Shown piece after piece: positions 54,817-64,000 of a stretch of 64,000 bases of DNA (position 1 is its first letter; each line of letters starts with the position of its first letter). The notes beneath the pieces were generated by a model. That model did not search any database. It worked only from the letters and a program-made list of their open reading frames with translations, and was not told the DNA's origin. The position numbers and the translations under genes were made by a program. This DNA comes from Leifsonia psychrotolerans (GTDB lineage: Bacteria; Actinomycetota; Actinomycetes; Actinomycetales; Microbacteriaceae). The stretch lies in contig NZ_JACCFM010000001.1 in NCBI RefSeq assembly GCF_013410665.1, positions 744,001 through 808,000 on the forward strand, written 5' to 3'.

Positions 54817-55065
54817 TTAGTCCTGTGCCTTCACGATGAACTCGACGGCGTCGCCGACGGTCTTGAGGTTCTTGACCTCTTCGTCGGGGATCTTCACGTC
54901 GAACTTCTCTTCTGCGTTGACGACAATGGTCATCATCGAGATGGAGTCGATGTCGAGGTCGTCGGTGAACGACTTACCCAACTCAACCGAGTCGGTCGCG
55001 ATGCCGGTCTCGTCGTTGATGAGTTCGGCCAAGCCGGCAAGAACTTCTTCGGTGGACAGTGCCAT
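54817..55065 (-). CDS. acpP: Acyl carrier protein
   Basis: 82 aa, acidic. The 4'-phosphopantetheine Ser is in DLDIDSISMMTIV (DSI for the usual DSL). AAGGAG is well placed before ATG 55065. Third gene of the fab operon. Confidence 0.97.
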   Translation of the reverse strand: MALSTEEVLAGLAELINDETGIATDSVELGKSFTDDLDIDSISMMTIVVNAEEKFDVKIPDEEVKNLKTVGDAVEFIVKAQD

Positions 55066-55126
55066 TTTTTTCTCCTTGGGGGTGTCTCGTTTGACCGAGA
55101 CCTAGTTTAGGGGGAAGGGGGATGCC

Positions 55127-56131
55127 TTACGGCAGAACGATGACCTGCGCGCCGAAGACTAGGCCAGCACCGAAGCCGATTTGAAGGGCAAGGCCACCGC
55201 TGAGTTCAGGGTGTTCTTCGAGTAAACGGTGCGTAGCCAGCGGGATTGACGCGGCAGAGGTGTTGCCGGTCGTGGCGATGTCACGGGCGATGACGACAGA
55301 TTCGGGAAGCTTCAACTGCTTCGCGAATTCGTCGATAATACGCATGTTCGCCTGGTGCGGAATGAACGCGGCGAGGTCTGCGCCGGTGATCCCGGCGGCA
55401 TCCAAGGCCTTCTTGGCCACCTTCGCCATGTCCCAGACGGCCCAACGGAACACGGTCTGGCCTTCCTGGCGCAGGGTCGGCCAGGGGGATTCGCCGCGGT
55501 GATATTCGGCCAGGGTGTGGTTCATTCCCACGGCGCCGGCCTTCGAACCGTCGGAGCCCCAGACCGTGCTGGAGATGCCGGGGTACTCGCTCGGGCCGAT
55601 CACGACGGCGCCCGCACCATCACCGAGCAGGAACGAGATGCTGCGATCGGTGGGGTCGACAACATCGGAGAGCTTCTCGGCGCCAATCACGAGAGCGTAG
55701 TGTGCGGCACCGGCGCGGATGAGTGCGTCGGCCTGCGCGATCGCGTAGGCGTACCCGGCGCACGCTGCGTTTACGTCATACGCGGCGGCCGGGTTGGCAC
55801 CGACGTTGTCGGCGACGACGGCGGCCATCGACGGGGTCTGCTGGATGTTGCTGATCGTTGCGACGATCACGGCGTCGATTTGATCAGCCGGAATGCCAGA
55901 CTTTTCGATGGCCTCGCGGGCCGCATCCGTCGCCAGGTCAAGTGCCTGCACATCGCGGCTGGCGCGGGTGCGGGAGATGATGCCGGTGCGTTGCTGGATC
56001 CACTCGTCGGATGAATCGATGGGGCCGACCAGGTCGTCATTCGGCACATTGAGGTCGCCGCGTGCTGCGCCGACCGAGAGGATACGGGTGAACTGGGGGC
56101 CGTGCGACTGCTTCAGGATGGGCTTCATCAT
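55127..56131 (-). CDS. fabH: Beta-ketoacyl-ACP synthase III
   Basis: 334 aa, initiates fatty acid synthesis by condensing acyl-CoA with malonyl-ACP; branched-chain primers are expected in this group. Catalytic Cys in DVNAACAGYAYAI, His in FIPHQANMRI, Asn in TTGNTSAASIP. Double ATG start; 56131 used. Confidence 0.97.
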   Translation of the reverse strand: MMKPILKQSHGPQFTRILSVGAARGDLNVPNDDLVGPIDSSDEWIQQRTGIISRTRASRDVQALDLATDAAREAIEKSGIPADQIDAVIVATISNIQQTPSMAAVVADNVGANPAAAYDVNAACAGYAYAIAQADALIRAGAAHYALVIGAEKLSDVVDPTDRSISFLLGDGAGAVVIGPSEYPGISSTVWGSDGSKAGAVGMNHTLAEYHRGESPWPTLRQEGQTVFRWAVWDMAKVAKKALDAAGITGADLAAFIPHQANMRIIDEFAKQLKLPESVVIARDIATTGNTSAASIPLATHRLLEEHPELSGGLALQIGFGAGLVFGAQVIVLP

Positions 56132-56186
56132 AGGTATCTCTTGGTCGAGTTTCAGGGTCGAGTGCGCGGGCTGGTTCAGGCTTCGA

Positions 56187-57107
56187 TCACACGTCGGCGT
56201 CGATCAGGGCCCAGGCGGCCTCGAGGTCGTCGGGAGTCTTGATGGCCACCGTGGGGATGCCCTTCAAGCCACGCTTGGCCAGACCAACGAGGGCGCCGGC
56301 GGGGGCGACCTCGATGATTCCGGTCACGCCGGCCTCCGCGAAAGCTGCCATGCACAGATCCCACCGTACCGGCGAGGAGACCTGGCCGACCATCAGATTC
56401 ACGAACTCTGCGCCCGATTCGACCTGGTTGCCGCTCTTGTTGGTCCAAATCGGAAGTGTGGGGTCACTCACGGTGAGCCCGCTCGCGACCTCGGCGAGGT
56501 GCTGCACGGCAGGCTGCATGTAGCGGGTATGGAAGGCGCCGGCGACCTGCAACGGAATGACGCGGGCGCGGGTTGGGGGAGTCTCGGCCAGTGTGGCCAA
56601 GGCAGCCGGGGCGCCGGCCACGACGATCTGACCGCCGCCGTTGAAGTTGGCGGGCTCGAGACCCAGTTCGATCAGGCGGGCGAGCAATTCGGCTTCGTCG
56701 GCACCAAGCACGGCGCTCATACCGGTGGGGGTCGCTGCAGCGGCTGCGGCCATCGCGGTGCCGCGCTCGCTCACGAAACGCACGGCTTCGGCATTGCTCA
56801 GGATTCCAGCTCCGGCTGCGGCCGTGATCTCGCCGACGGAGTGCCCCGCGATTCCGGAGATCTTCTCGCGGCGGCCGTCCGCCAGGAGCGCCCGGAGAGT
56901 GAGCAGCCCGGCGGCGACAATGAGCGGCTGGGCGATAGCGGTGTCCCGAATCGTGTCGGCGTCGCTCACGGTTCCGTGGGCGACCAGGTCGATTCCTACG
57001 GCGTCGGAGATCTCGCGCAGCTCCGCCGCAAAGTCGGGGCGTTCCAGCCAGGATGCAAGGAATCCGGGGGTTTGGGAGCCCTGTCCAGGGCAGACGACGA
57101 CAATCAC
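56187..57107 (-). CDS. fabD: Malonyl-CoA:ACP transacylase
   Basis: 306 aa. GQGSQTPGF at the start, nucleophile in GIAGHSVGEITA, and His in GAFHTRYM. GTG start at 57107; the leader is short of a clear Shine-Dalgarno. First gene of the fab operon. The region upstream, where a FasR-type activator should bind, now consists of intergenic repeats and IS256 copy 2. Confidence 0.95.
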   Translation of the reverse strand: MIVVVCPGQGSQTPGFLASWLERPDFAAELREISDAVGIDLVAHGTVSDADTIRDTAIAQPLIVAAGLLTLRALLADGRREKISGIAGHSVGEITAAAGAGILSNAEAVRFVSERGTAMAAAAAATPTGMSAVLGADEAELLARLIELGLEPANFNGGGQIVVAGAPAALATLAETPPTRARVIPLQVAGAFHTRYMQPAVQHLAEVASGLTVSDPTLPIWTNKSGNQVESGAEFVNLMVGQVSSPVRWDLCMAAFAEAGVTGIIEVAPAGALVGLAKRGLKGIPTVAIKTPDDLEAAWALIDADV

Positions 57108-57203
57108 CTGTCTAGTCTTGCAACCTCATCGCGTGACGGAGTGTTGACACTCCACCAAGAATTGTGTTTTCCCTTGTGGGATCTGTTAGACGATCCGTGA
57201 GAG

Positions 57204-57460
57204 AGAGGGAGCGACGGCGGTATCCGTTGATCGAGCGCGGCGAGCTGGCGTGATCGGATGATTCGTTAATCGAGAGTGTCGAGATCTCGTGGTCGGATTA
57301 TTCGTTGATCGAGCGTGTCGAGATCTCGTGGTCGGATTATTCGTTGATCGAGCGTGTCGAGATCTCGTGATCGGGTGTTGAGGTCGGCTTGCGGGGTCTC
57401 GACAAGCTCGACCAGCGGGGTTGATATATCCGTTGATCGAGCGTGTCGAGATCTCGTGGT
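57204..57460. repeat. Palindromic intergenic repeat array, part 1
   Basis: Repeats of GTTGATCGAGCGTGTCGAGA followed by TCTCGTGGTCGG, some units ~37 bp apart (57264, 57303, 57340), and an inverted counterpart TCTCGACAAGCTCGACCA (57400). The two together can fold into hairpins. No gene. The array continues beyond the IS256 copy. Confidence 0.85.
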
Positions 57461-58888
57461 GGTCACGTCCCGCTGAGTGGTGGAGTTTCTCAACACCGTG
57501 CGGGTCAGTTGTTCTAGCTTAGGCGGCGGTGAGTTCGGGGAGGATCACCGCCTCATTGACGGTCTCGATCGGGTTGGTCATGGTGGCCAGCTCGAGCATG
57601 GACGCCTCGGAGAAGTAGCGGCGTTCGCCGGCCTCCCACTCGTCGTGCTGCTCGATCAGAACAGACCCGGCCAGGCGCAGCAACGCCGCGGGGTTCGGGA
57701 AGACGCTGACAACATCGGTGCGGCGCTTAATCTCCTTGTTCACCCGTTCCAACGGGTTCGTCGACCAGATCTGCCGCCAGTGCCGGCGCGGGAACCCGGC
57801 GAAAGCGAGCAGGTCAGGTTGGGCGTCGGTGAGCATGGCGGCGACCTTCGGGTGCGAGCGGCCCAGCATGGTGGTGACCTCGCCGAACTGCTTGTGGATG
57901 TGCTCCGCGTCGGGCTGGGCGAAGATCGTGCGGATGATCGACGCGACCATGTCCTGGGAGCCTTTCGGCACCACGGCGAGGACGTTGCGCATGAAGTGCA
58001 CCCGGCAGCGCTGCCAGCCGGCGCCCTGGAACACGGTGCCGATGGCCTTCTTCAGTCCGGTGTGCGCGTCAGACATGACCAACTTCACCCCGTCCAAGCC
58101 GCGCGCCTTCAACGAGCGGAGGAAGCTGGTCCAGAAGCCCTCGTTCTCGCTGTCGCCGACGTCGAAGCCGAGCACTTCCCGGCGCCCATCGGCGGCAACG
58201 CCGACCGCGACGACGATCGCCTGGGACACGATCCGGTGCCCGACGCGGGCCTTGCAGTAGGTGGCGTCGAGGAACACATACGGGAAGTCCTGGGCGGCGA
58301 GGGTGCGGTCACGGAACTGCGCAACTTCCTCGTCCAGGCCCGCGCAGATCCGCGACACTTCCGACTTGGAGATGCCGGTGTCGGCGCCGAGGGCTTTGAC
58401 CAAGTCATCGACCTTCCGGGTCGAGACGCCGTGGACGTAGGCCTCCATCACGACCGCGAACAGCGCCTGGTCCACCCGCCGGCGCCGCTCCAACAAGGCC
58501 GGGAAGAACGACCCAGCACGCAGCTTCGGGATTCGCAGATCGAGGTCCCCGGCCGTCGTCGTCAGCGTTCGGGGACGGCTGCCGTTGCGGAGGGCCGTGC
58601 GGCCCGTGCTGCGTTCGAACGGGGCGGCGCCGATGAACGCGGTCGCCTCCGCATCGATGAGTTCTTGGTAGAGCATCTCGGTCGCCGACCGGACCCGGTC
58701 GGTGACGTCGGTGAGTTTGAGTTGAGCGAGCAGGTCGAGCAGGGCAGACTGGTCTAGAGCCATCGTGTGTTTGTGTCCTTCTGTGAGTAGCTTTGATCGG
58801 TTCTCACTGACCATTACACGATGGCTCACTACGTTAACGAAGCAACGCGGGCCTGCCGAGATTTACACCACTCCACGGGACGTGACCC
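57461..58888 (-). mobile_element. IS256-family insertion sequence, copy 2, inside the repeat array
   Basis: Ends GGTCACGTCCCG (57461) and CGGGACGTGACC(C). The 8-bp flank CTCGTGGT is duplicated (57453-57460 and 58888-58895) and is itself part of the repeat unit. Very similar to copy 1 at 22241-23670 but in the opposite orientation. Confidence 0.93.
57519..58763 (-). CDS. IS256-family (Mutator) transposase, copy 2
   Basis: 414 aa, intact, with the same DDE residues as copy 1 (YVFLDATYCKAR, LVMSDAHTGL, STNPLERVNKEIKRR). It differs at scattered residues, for instance VASIIRTIFAQPDAEHIHKQ versus VGSIIRTIFAQPDKEHILKQ, so the two are related but not a very recent duplicate pair. Start ATG 58763. 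Confidence 0.96.
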   Translation of the reverse strand: MALDQSALLDLLAQLKLTDVTDRVRSATEMLYQELIDAEATAFIGAAPFERSTGRTALRNGSRPRTLTTTAGDLDLRIPKLRAGSFFPALLERRRRVDQALFAVVMEAYVHGVSTRKVDDLVKALGADTGISKSEVSRICAGLDEEVAQFRDRTLAAQDFPYVFLDATYCKARVGHRIVSQAIVVAVGVAADGRREVLGFDVGDSENEGFWTSFLRSLKARGLDGVKLVMSDAHTGLKKAIGTVFQGAGWQRCRVHFMRNVLAVVPKGSQDMVASIIRTIFAQPDAEHIHKQFGEVTTMLGRSHPKVAAMLTDAQPDLLAFAGFPRRHWRQIWSTNPLERVNKEIKRRTDVVSVFPNPAALLRLAGSVLIEQHDEWEAGERRYFSEASMLELATMTNPIETVNEAVILPELTAA

Positions 58889-59513
58889 TCGTGGTCGGGG
58901 GGTGAGGTCGGCTTGCGGGGTCTCGACGAGCTCGACCTGCGGGGTTGAGGGATCCGTTGATCGAGCGTGTCGAGATCTTGTGGTCGGGGGTTGAGGTCGG
59001 CTTGCTGGGTCTCGACAAGCTCGACCAGCGGGGTTGAGGGATCCGTTGATCGAGCGTGTCGAGATCTTGTGGTCGGGGGTGAGGTCGGCTTGCTGGGTCT
59101 CGACGAGCTCGACCTGCGGTGTGGTTCGACCGGCGGTGTGTGCTTGACCTGCGGGGTTGAGGGATCCGTTGATCGAGCGTGTCGAGATCTTGTGGTCGGG
59201 GGGGGTGAGGTCGGCTTGCTGGGTCTCGACAAGCTCGACCAGCGGTGTGGGCTTGACCTGCGGGGTTGAGGGATCCGTTGATCGAGCGTGTCGAGATCTT
59301 GTGGTCGGGGGGGGTGAGGTCGGCTTGCTGGGTCTCGACAAGCTCGACCAGCGGCTTGGTTCGACCGGCGGTGTGGTTCGACCGGCGGCTTGGTTCGACC
59401 GGCGGTGTGGTTCGACCTGCGGGGTGGTTCGACCAGCGGTTTGGTTCGACCAGCGGTGTGGCTCGACCTACGGTGTGGCTCGAACCGGCGGTGTGGGGGC
59501 GGCGGGAACCTGC
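58889..59513. repeat. Palindromic intergenic repeat array, part 2
   Basis: About 90-120-bp units: GGGATCCGTTGATCGAGCGT, GTCGAGATCTTGTGGTCGGG, GAGGTCGGCTTGCTGGGTCT, then CGACAAGCTCGACCAGCG, at 58947, 59038, 59158 and 59267. After 59350 the array degenerates into short ~20-bp repeats of TTCGACCGGCGGTGTGG. No coding potential; every open frame there is a repeat artefact. Confidence 0.88.
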
Positions 59514-60719
59514 CTAGCGACGCCGGGTCGACCCGTCGTGGTCACTGATCGAGCCGATGATCAATGCGGACTGCAGAATGAGAGCCTCCCGGGCGCCCGT
59601 CGCGTCATAGCCGATGACCTCCGAGACGCGCTTGAGGCGGTAACGCACGGTATTCGGGTGCACAAACAGTTCCCGGGCCGTCGCTTCGAGTGAACGGCCG
59701 TTGTCGAGGTAGCACCAGAGTGTCGTCAGCAGCTCAGTCGAATGGGCCTGCAGCGGCCGGTAGACGCGATGGATGAGTGTGGCGCGGGCCAGGGGATCCC
59801 CGGCCAGTGCGCGCTCGGGCAGCAGATCGTCGGCCTGCACCGGTCGCGGGGCATTGCGCCAGGAACGGGCGACCGCGAAACCGGCCAATGCGGCCTTGGC
59901 ACTCTTCGACGCATCGACAAGCGCCGGCACTTCGTGACCGAGCACCAGATGACCCGAGCCGAAATGCGGTTCGAGGGCAACGGCGATCTCCATGAAGCTG
60001 AGCATGGCGGGGCCCGTCGCCGCATCATCACCCTCGGTCGGTGCCGGGTGTGCGCGGCCGATCACGAGTACCAGACGGTTACCCTGCACGCCGATCAGCA
60101 CATCGGCTGACATGTGGCGCGCGGCGCGGCGCAGCTGATCGACGTCAAGCATTTTCGGGGTTGTGCCCACCAGAACGCAGGCCTCACCATGACCGTGCCA
60201 GCCGAGAGCCGCAATGCGGCTCGGCAGCTCGTCGTCATATTCCCCGGAGAGAATGGAGTCGACCACGAGGGCCTCGAGGCGCGCGTCCCAGAGTCCCCGC
60301 GCCTCGGCGGCGCGCGCGTAGACATCCGCTGAGCCGAAGGCGATCTCTCGCGAGTAGAGCAGGATCGCCTCGCGCAGCAGCTCGCCGCCCTCTTTGACGC
60401 GCTCCTCGACGACCTCGACGGTGACCCGAATCAACTGCAACGTCTGCTGCAGGCTGATCGAGCGCAGCAGCTCGCGTGGCGCGGCGCCGAAGACGTCGGC
60501 AGCAATCCACGGTGTCGACGTGGGATCGTCGAACCACGAGATAAACGAGGTGATCCCCGCTTGCGCGACAAGCCCAACGGCGGACCGCCGCCCGGGTGGC
60601 ATTTCGCCATACCAGGGCAGCGTGTCCTCGAGCCGCTTGAGGGTTGCCGTGGACAGCTCGCCTGAAATCGTTCGAAGCCAGGCGAGCGTCTGCTCTTTCG
60701 TCTTGGGCGCCGGTGCCAC
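59514..60719 (-). CDS. PucR/CdaR-type regulator, probable FasR activator of fatty acid synthesis
   Basis: 401 aa. The C-terminal PucR helix-turn-helix GRSLEATARELFVHPNTVRY then RLKRVSEVIGYD is clear; the middle is a GGDEF-like CdaR domain. Position next to fabD-fabH-acpP-fabF and just downstream of aceE (7-bp gap) fits FasR, the activator of the fab operon known in Streptomyces. The symbol is not assigned because assignment rests on context. Promoter distance to fabD is enlarged by the repeats and IS256. Confidence 0.82.
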   Translation of the reverse strand: MAPAPKTKEQTLAWLRTISGELSTATLKRLEDTLPWYGEMPPGRRSAVGLVAQAGITSFISWFDDPTSTPWIAADVFGAAPRELLRSISLQQTLQLIRVTVEVVEERVKEGGELLREAILLYSREIAFGSADVYARAAEARGLWDARLEALVVDSILSGEYDDELPSRIAALGWHGHGEACVLVGTTPKMLDVDQLRRAARHMSADVLIGVQGNRLVLVIGRAHPAPTEGDDAATGPAMLSFMEIAVALEPHFGSGHLVLGHEVPALVDASKSAKAALAGFAVARSWRNAPRPVQADDLLPERALAGDPLARATLIHRVYRPLQAHSTELLTTLWCYLDNGRSLEATARELFVHPNTVRYRLKRVSEVIGYDATGAREALILQSALIIGSISDHDGSTRRR

Positions 60720-60726
60720 GTGGGTG

Positions 60727-63453
60727 CTAGCTCTCGCCCCCGGCAGAGCCGGTGGTTCCAGCGTTCACGTCATGCAGTCGGTACTTCTCGATGGCGGCTG
60801 CAGCCAGGCTGCGGTCGACCTTGCCCTGGCGAGCGAGGAGCTGCAGGGTGCGCACGACCATTGACGGGCCGTCGATCTTGAAATAGCGGCGGGCTGCCGC
60901 GCGAGTGTCAGAGAAACCGAAGTCGTCTGCACCGAGTGTGGCGAAGTCGCCGGGAACGAACTGGCGAATCTGGTCGGGCACGGCGTGCATGTGATCCGAC
61001 ACGGCTACGAACGGGCCTTCGGCACCGGCGAGCTTATCGGTGACATAGGCCGTCTTCTCGGGCTCAGACGGGTAGAGGAAGTTGTGCTCCTCCGCGGCCA
61101 GGCCGTCGCGGCGCAGCTCGGTCCACGAGGTGACCGACCAGACATCCGCCGACACACCCCAATCTTCGGCGAGCAGCGTCTGCGCTTCGAGCGCCCAGGT
61201 GACTCCGACGCCCGAGGCCATCAACTGGGCCTTCGGGCCGGCGACGGCGGATTCGCTGACGCGGTGAAGCCCGCGCAGAATGCCGTCGACATCAACATTC
61301 TCCGGCTCGGCCGGCTGCACGTACGGCTCGTTGTAGAGCGTGATGTAGTACATGACGTTCGGATCGGTGTGCGTTCCACCGTACATGCGGTCGAGGCCGT
61401 CGCGGATGATGTGCCCGATCTCGTAACCGTAGGCCGGGTCGTAGGAGACGACAGCCGGGTTGGTCGAAGCGAGCAGGTGCGAGTGGCCATCAGCGTGCTG
61501 CAGGCCCTCACCGGTCAGGGTGGTCCGACCAGCGGTCGCGCCCATGATGAATCCACGGGCCATCTGGTCGCCCGCAGCCCACATGGCGTCGCCGGTGCGC
61601 TGGAAGCCGAACATGGAGTAGAACACGTACATCGGAATGAGGGGTTCGCCCTGCGTCGAATACGACGTTCCATAGTTTGTGAACGCAGCCATGGCGCCGG
61701 CTTCATTGATGCCGACGTGCGAGATCTGACCCTGCGGACTCTCCTTGTAGGCAAGAAGCAGCTCCCGGTCGACCGAGGTGTAGTGCTGGCCGTTCGGGTT
61801 GTAGATCTTGGCGTTCGGGAAGAACGCGTCGATGCCGAATGTGCGGGCTTCGTCGGGGATGATCGGCACGATGCGGTTGCCGAAGTCCTTCGAGCGCAGC
61901 AGGTCTTTCAGGAGACGCACGAATGCCATGGTGGTGGCGATCTCCTGCGTGCCGGAGCCCTTCTTCGAGATGGCGTAGGTGGAATCTTCTGGCAGGTTGA
62001 CCTGGGTGTATTTGGTGCGGCGCTCCGGCAGGTAGCCACCCAGTTCGCGGCGGCGCTCGTGCATGTACTGGATCGCTGGGTCCGAGTCGCCGGGGGTGTA
62101 GTACGGCGGCAGGTAGGGGTTCTCTTCAAGCTGAGCATCCGTAATCGGCACGTGCATGCTGTCACGGAAGGTCTTCAGGTTCTCCAGGGTCATCTTCTTC
62201 ATCTGGTGGGTCGCGTTGCGACCCTCAAAGCTCGGTCCGAGGCCGTAGCCCTTGACTGTCTTCGCCAGGATGACTGTGGGCTGGCCCTTGTGCTCGGACG
62301 CGGCCTTGAAAGCGGCGTACACCTTGCGGTAGTCGTGGCCACCGCGCTTGAGGCCCCAGACCTCGTCGTCGGAGTAACCCTCGACGAGTTTCAGGGCACG
62401 CGGGTCGCGGCCGAAGAAGTTCTCGCGCACGTAGGCGCCGCTTTCGGCTTTGTAGGTCTGGTAGTCGCCGTCCGGCGTGACGTTCATCAGGTTCAAGAGG
62501 GCGCCGTCGGTGTCGTTGGCGAGCAGCGAGTCCCATTCGCGACCCCAGACGACCTTGATGACGTTCCACCCGGCACCGCGGAAGAAGCTTTCCAGTTCCT
62601 GGATGATTTTGCCGTTGCCACGCACCGGGCCATCGAGACGTTGCAGGTTGCAGTTGATCACGAAGTTGAGGTTGTCGAGTCCCTCGTTCGCGGCAACCTG
62701 CAGCTGGCCACGGCTTTCGACCTCGTCCATTTCGCCGTCACCGAGGAACGCCCAGACCTGCTGGTCGCTGGCATCCGTGATGCCACGGTTGGTGAGGTAA
62801 CGGTTGGCCTGCGCCTGGTAGATCGCGTTGATCGGGCCGAGACCCATCGAGACGGTCGGGAACTGCCAGTAATCCGGCATGAGGCGCGGATGCGGGTAGG
62901 AGGAGAGCCCTCCGCCGGCGTGCGACTTCTCTTGACGGAAGCCATCGAGCTGATTCGGGGTCAGACGGCCTTCGAGGAAGGACCGGGCGTAGATGCCGGG
63001 GGAGGCGTGGCCCTGGAAGAAGATCTGGTCGCCACCGCCCGGGTGGTTCTGGCCGCGGAAGAAGTGGTTGAAGCCGACTTCGTAGAGGGCCGCCGACGAC
63101 GCATAGGTCGAAATGTGGCCGCCGACAGCGATGCCGGGGCGCTGAGCGCGGTGCACGAGGATTGCCGCGTTCCAGCGGATCCAGGCACGATAGCGGCGCT
63201 CGGTTTCTTCATCGCCGGGGAAAGCCGGTTCGTTCTCGGCGGCGATGGTGTTGATGTAGTCGGTAGTCGGAACCATCGGCACGCCCAAGTGCAGTTCCTT
63301 GGAACGCTTGAGCAGGCTCAGCATGATTTCGCGGCCGCGTTGGTGGCCGTGGGCCGCGACGAGCGCCTCCAGCGATTCCGACCATTCGGCGGTTTCTTCT
63401 GGATCAGCGTCGGTATTGTCCATCGAGTACGGATCCTGGTCGTTGACAGTCAC
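60727..63453 (-). CDS. aceE: Pyruvate dehydrogenase E1 component, homodimeric
   Basis: 908 aa. Decarboxylates pyruvate with thiamine diphosphate, supplying acetyl-CoA for the fab genes nearby. ThDP motif [16 protein letters not shown] to [27 protein letters not shown] in the PP domain. GTG start at 63453 with GAGAGAGG; an ATG at 63423 is the alternative. Probably co-transcribed with the regulator gene downstream. Confidence 0.97.
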   Translation of the reverse strand: MTVNDQDPYSMDNTDADPEETAEWSESLEALVAAHGHQRGREIMLSLLKRSKELHLGVPMVPTTDYINTIAAENEPAFPGDEETERRYRAWIRWNAAILVHRAQRPGIAVGGHISTYASSAALYEVGFNHFFRGQNHPGGGDQIFFQGHASPGIYARSFLEGRLTPNQLDGFRQEKSHAGGGLSSYPHPRLMPDYWQFPTVSMGLGPINAIYQAQANRYLTNRGITDASDQQVWAFLGDGEMDEVESRGQLQVAANEGLDNLNFVINCNLQRLDGPVRGNGKIIQELESFFRGAGWNVIKVVWGREWDSLLANDTDGALLNLMNVTPDGDYQTYKAESGAYVRENFFGRDPRALKLVEGYSDDEVWGLKRGGHDYRKVYAAFKAASEHKGQPTVILAKTVKGYGLGPSFEGRNATHQMKKMTLENLKTFRDSMHVPITDAQLEENPYLPPYYTPGDSDPAIQYMHERRRELGGYLPERRTKYTQVNLPEDSTYAISKKGSGTQEIATTMAFVRLLKDLLRSKDFGNRIVPIIPDEARTFGIDAFFPNAKIYNPNGQHYTSVDRELLLAYKESPQGQISHVGINEAGAMAAFTNYGTSYSTQGEPLIPMYVFYSMFGFQRTGDAMWAAGDQMARGFIMGATAGRTTLTGEGLQHADGHSHLLASTNPAVVSYDPAYGYEIGHIIRDGLDRMYGGTHTDPNVMYYITLYNEPYVQPAEPENVDVDGILRGLHRVSESAVAGPKAQLMASGVGVTWALEAQTLLAEDWGVSADVWSVTSWTELRRDGLAAEEHNFLYPSEPEKTAYVTDKLAGAEGPFVAVSDHMHAVPDQIRQFVPGDFATLGADDFGFSDTRAAARRYFKIDGPSMVVRTLQLLARQGKVDRSLAAAAIEKYRLHDVNAGTTGSAGGES

Positions 63454-63687
63454 ACTCGACCTCTCTCTAGTGGCAGATCGTGCCGGGGTTATCGTGCCGC
63501 AAAAAAGGAGGGTCGGATCGCGACCATTCGGCATCACCGTCAGCCTACTGATTCTTGCTGAACTCCGTGAACGCACGCCCCGAGCCAGCGGCGTTGCGCG
63601 GGCAGTGTTGGTTCCCACATTCAGGCGGGCTAGGCTATGCAACCGGCTCGACCGCGGGTTTCACGCAGGTCGGAAAGGAAAAGAATT

Positions 63688-64000
63688 ATGGCACTGGTGA
63701 ATGACATCCAGGCACCAGATTTCGAACTGGTCAATCAATTCGGTCAATCGGTTCAACTCAGCCAGTTCCGCGGTGAAAAGGCCGTCGCACTCGTCTTCTT
63801 CCCGCTCGCGTTCTCGGGAATCTGCAGCGGTGAGCTGTGCGAACTGCGCGACAACCTCGCAATTTTTGCCGAGCGCGGCGTCGAATTGATCGGCATTTCT
63901 GTCGATTCCCGCCACGCTCTGCGTGCCTGGGGCGAGCAGGAAGGCTACGAATTCAGCCTGCTGGCCGACTTTTGGCCGCACGGCGGGGTGGCCAAGGAAT
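63688..64000 (+). CDS. Peroxiredoxin, AhpE-like (5' part; runs off the window)
   Basis: The visible 104 residues show a thioredoxin fold with the peroxidatic Cys in FFPLAFSGICSGELCEL, the AhpE-type loop. A second Cys lies five residues on. Reduces peroxides. ATG 63688 with GGAAAGGAAA. Divergent from aceE. Confidence 0.92.
   Translation, partial: MALVNDIQAPDFELVNQFGQSVQLSQFRGEKAVALVFFPLAFSGICSGELCELRDNLAIFAERGVELIGISVDSRHALRAWGEQEGYEFSLLADFWPHGGVAKE

Noticed and set aside
55893..57200. 435-codon plus-strand open frame across fabH-fabD
   Set aside because: Antisense shadow of two essential genes.
57477..58757. Long plus-strand open frame opposite IS256 copy 2
   Set aside because: Antisense shadow of the transposase in GC-rich DNA; the DDE residues are all in the minus-strand frame.
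59355..59500. Short regular repeats (TTCGACCGGCGGTGTGG) as a CRISPR array
   Set aside because: Units are contiguous and degenerate with no unique spacers, and no cas gene is present; they are the tail of the intergenic repeat array.
60985..63561. 858-codon plus-strand open frame opposite aceE
   Set aside because: Shadow of aceE; no recognisable domain and no start signal.

Overview
The window is high-GC actinobacterial chromosome. Very frequent GGATGC words, a dnaG-tRNA-Asn neighbourhood, DUF3145, a type I fab cluster with a PucR-type activator and homodimeric aceE point to Microbacteriaceae; genus cannot be fixed by eye.

Layout. 1-9.4 kb: end of dnaG, then an oligopeptide-type ABC importer (binding lipoprotein, two permeases, a double ATPase, an extra single ATPase), a D-2-hydroxyacid dehydrogenase and tRNA-Asn. 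9.6-17.5 kb: a secreted RCC1-repeat protein with an LAxTG sorting signal, a histidine-kinase-like protein lacking the phospho-acceptor His, azlCD, def, a DMT transporter, a GT4 glycosyltransferase and tRNA-Met.

17.4-35.4 kb: a composite genomic island in tRNA-Met. Three 38-bp copies of the tRNA 3' end (17438, 24984, 35327) divide it into two tandem elements. Element 1 has a tyrosine integrase, an excisionase-like gene broken by an in-frame stop, an IS3 element, an IS256 element and conjugation leftovers (ssb, DUF4913, C-terminal half of a coupling protein). Element 2 is a copper/metal resistance cargo: csoR, copZ-like, CPH-type P-ATPase, BNR lipoprotein, APC permease, multicopper oxidase, SHOCT protein, two DUF6153-like proteins and a DUF305 lipoprotein, wired by two or three CsoR-type palindromes. 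The right-most att copy fits the 5' half of the resident tRNA better than the tRNA's present 3' half, so it is probably the displaced original end.

35.4-40.3 kb: decayed sequence (antitoxin/Fic remnant, MarR remnant), a zinc-ribbon protein, an MMPL exporter, a META lipoprotein and a YdjM-like membrane protein. 40.4-48.4 kb: complete kdp system on the minus strand, two micro-ORFs then A-B-C-D-E. 48.6-53.4 kb: phosphoribosyltransferase, aquaporin-type channel, family A polymerase, PadR regulator, DUF3145.

53.4-64 kb, minus strand: aceE, a PucR-type regulator (FasR-like), then fabD-fabH-acpP-fabF. The regulator is separated from fabD by 2.4 kb of palindromic intergenic repeats into which a second IS256 copy inserted (8-bp target duplication). 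A peroxiredoxin starts at the right edge. The two IS256 copies are inverted relative to each other about 34 kb apart.
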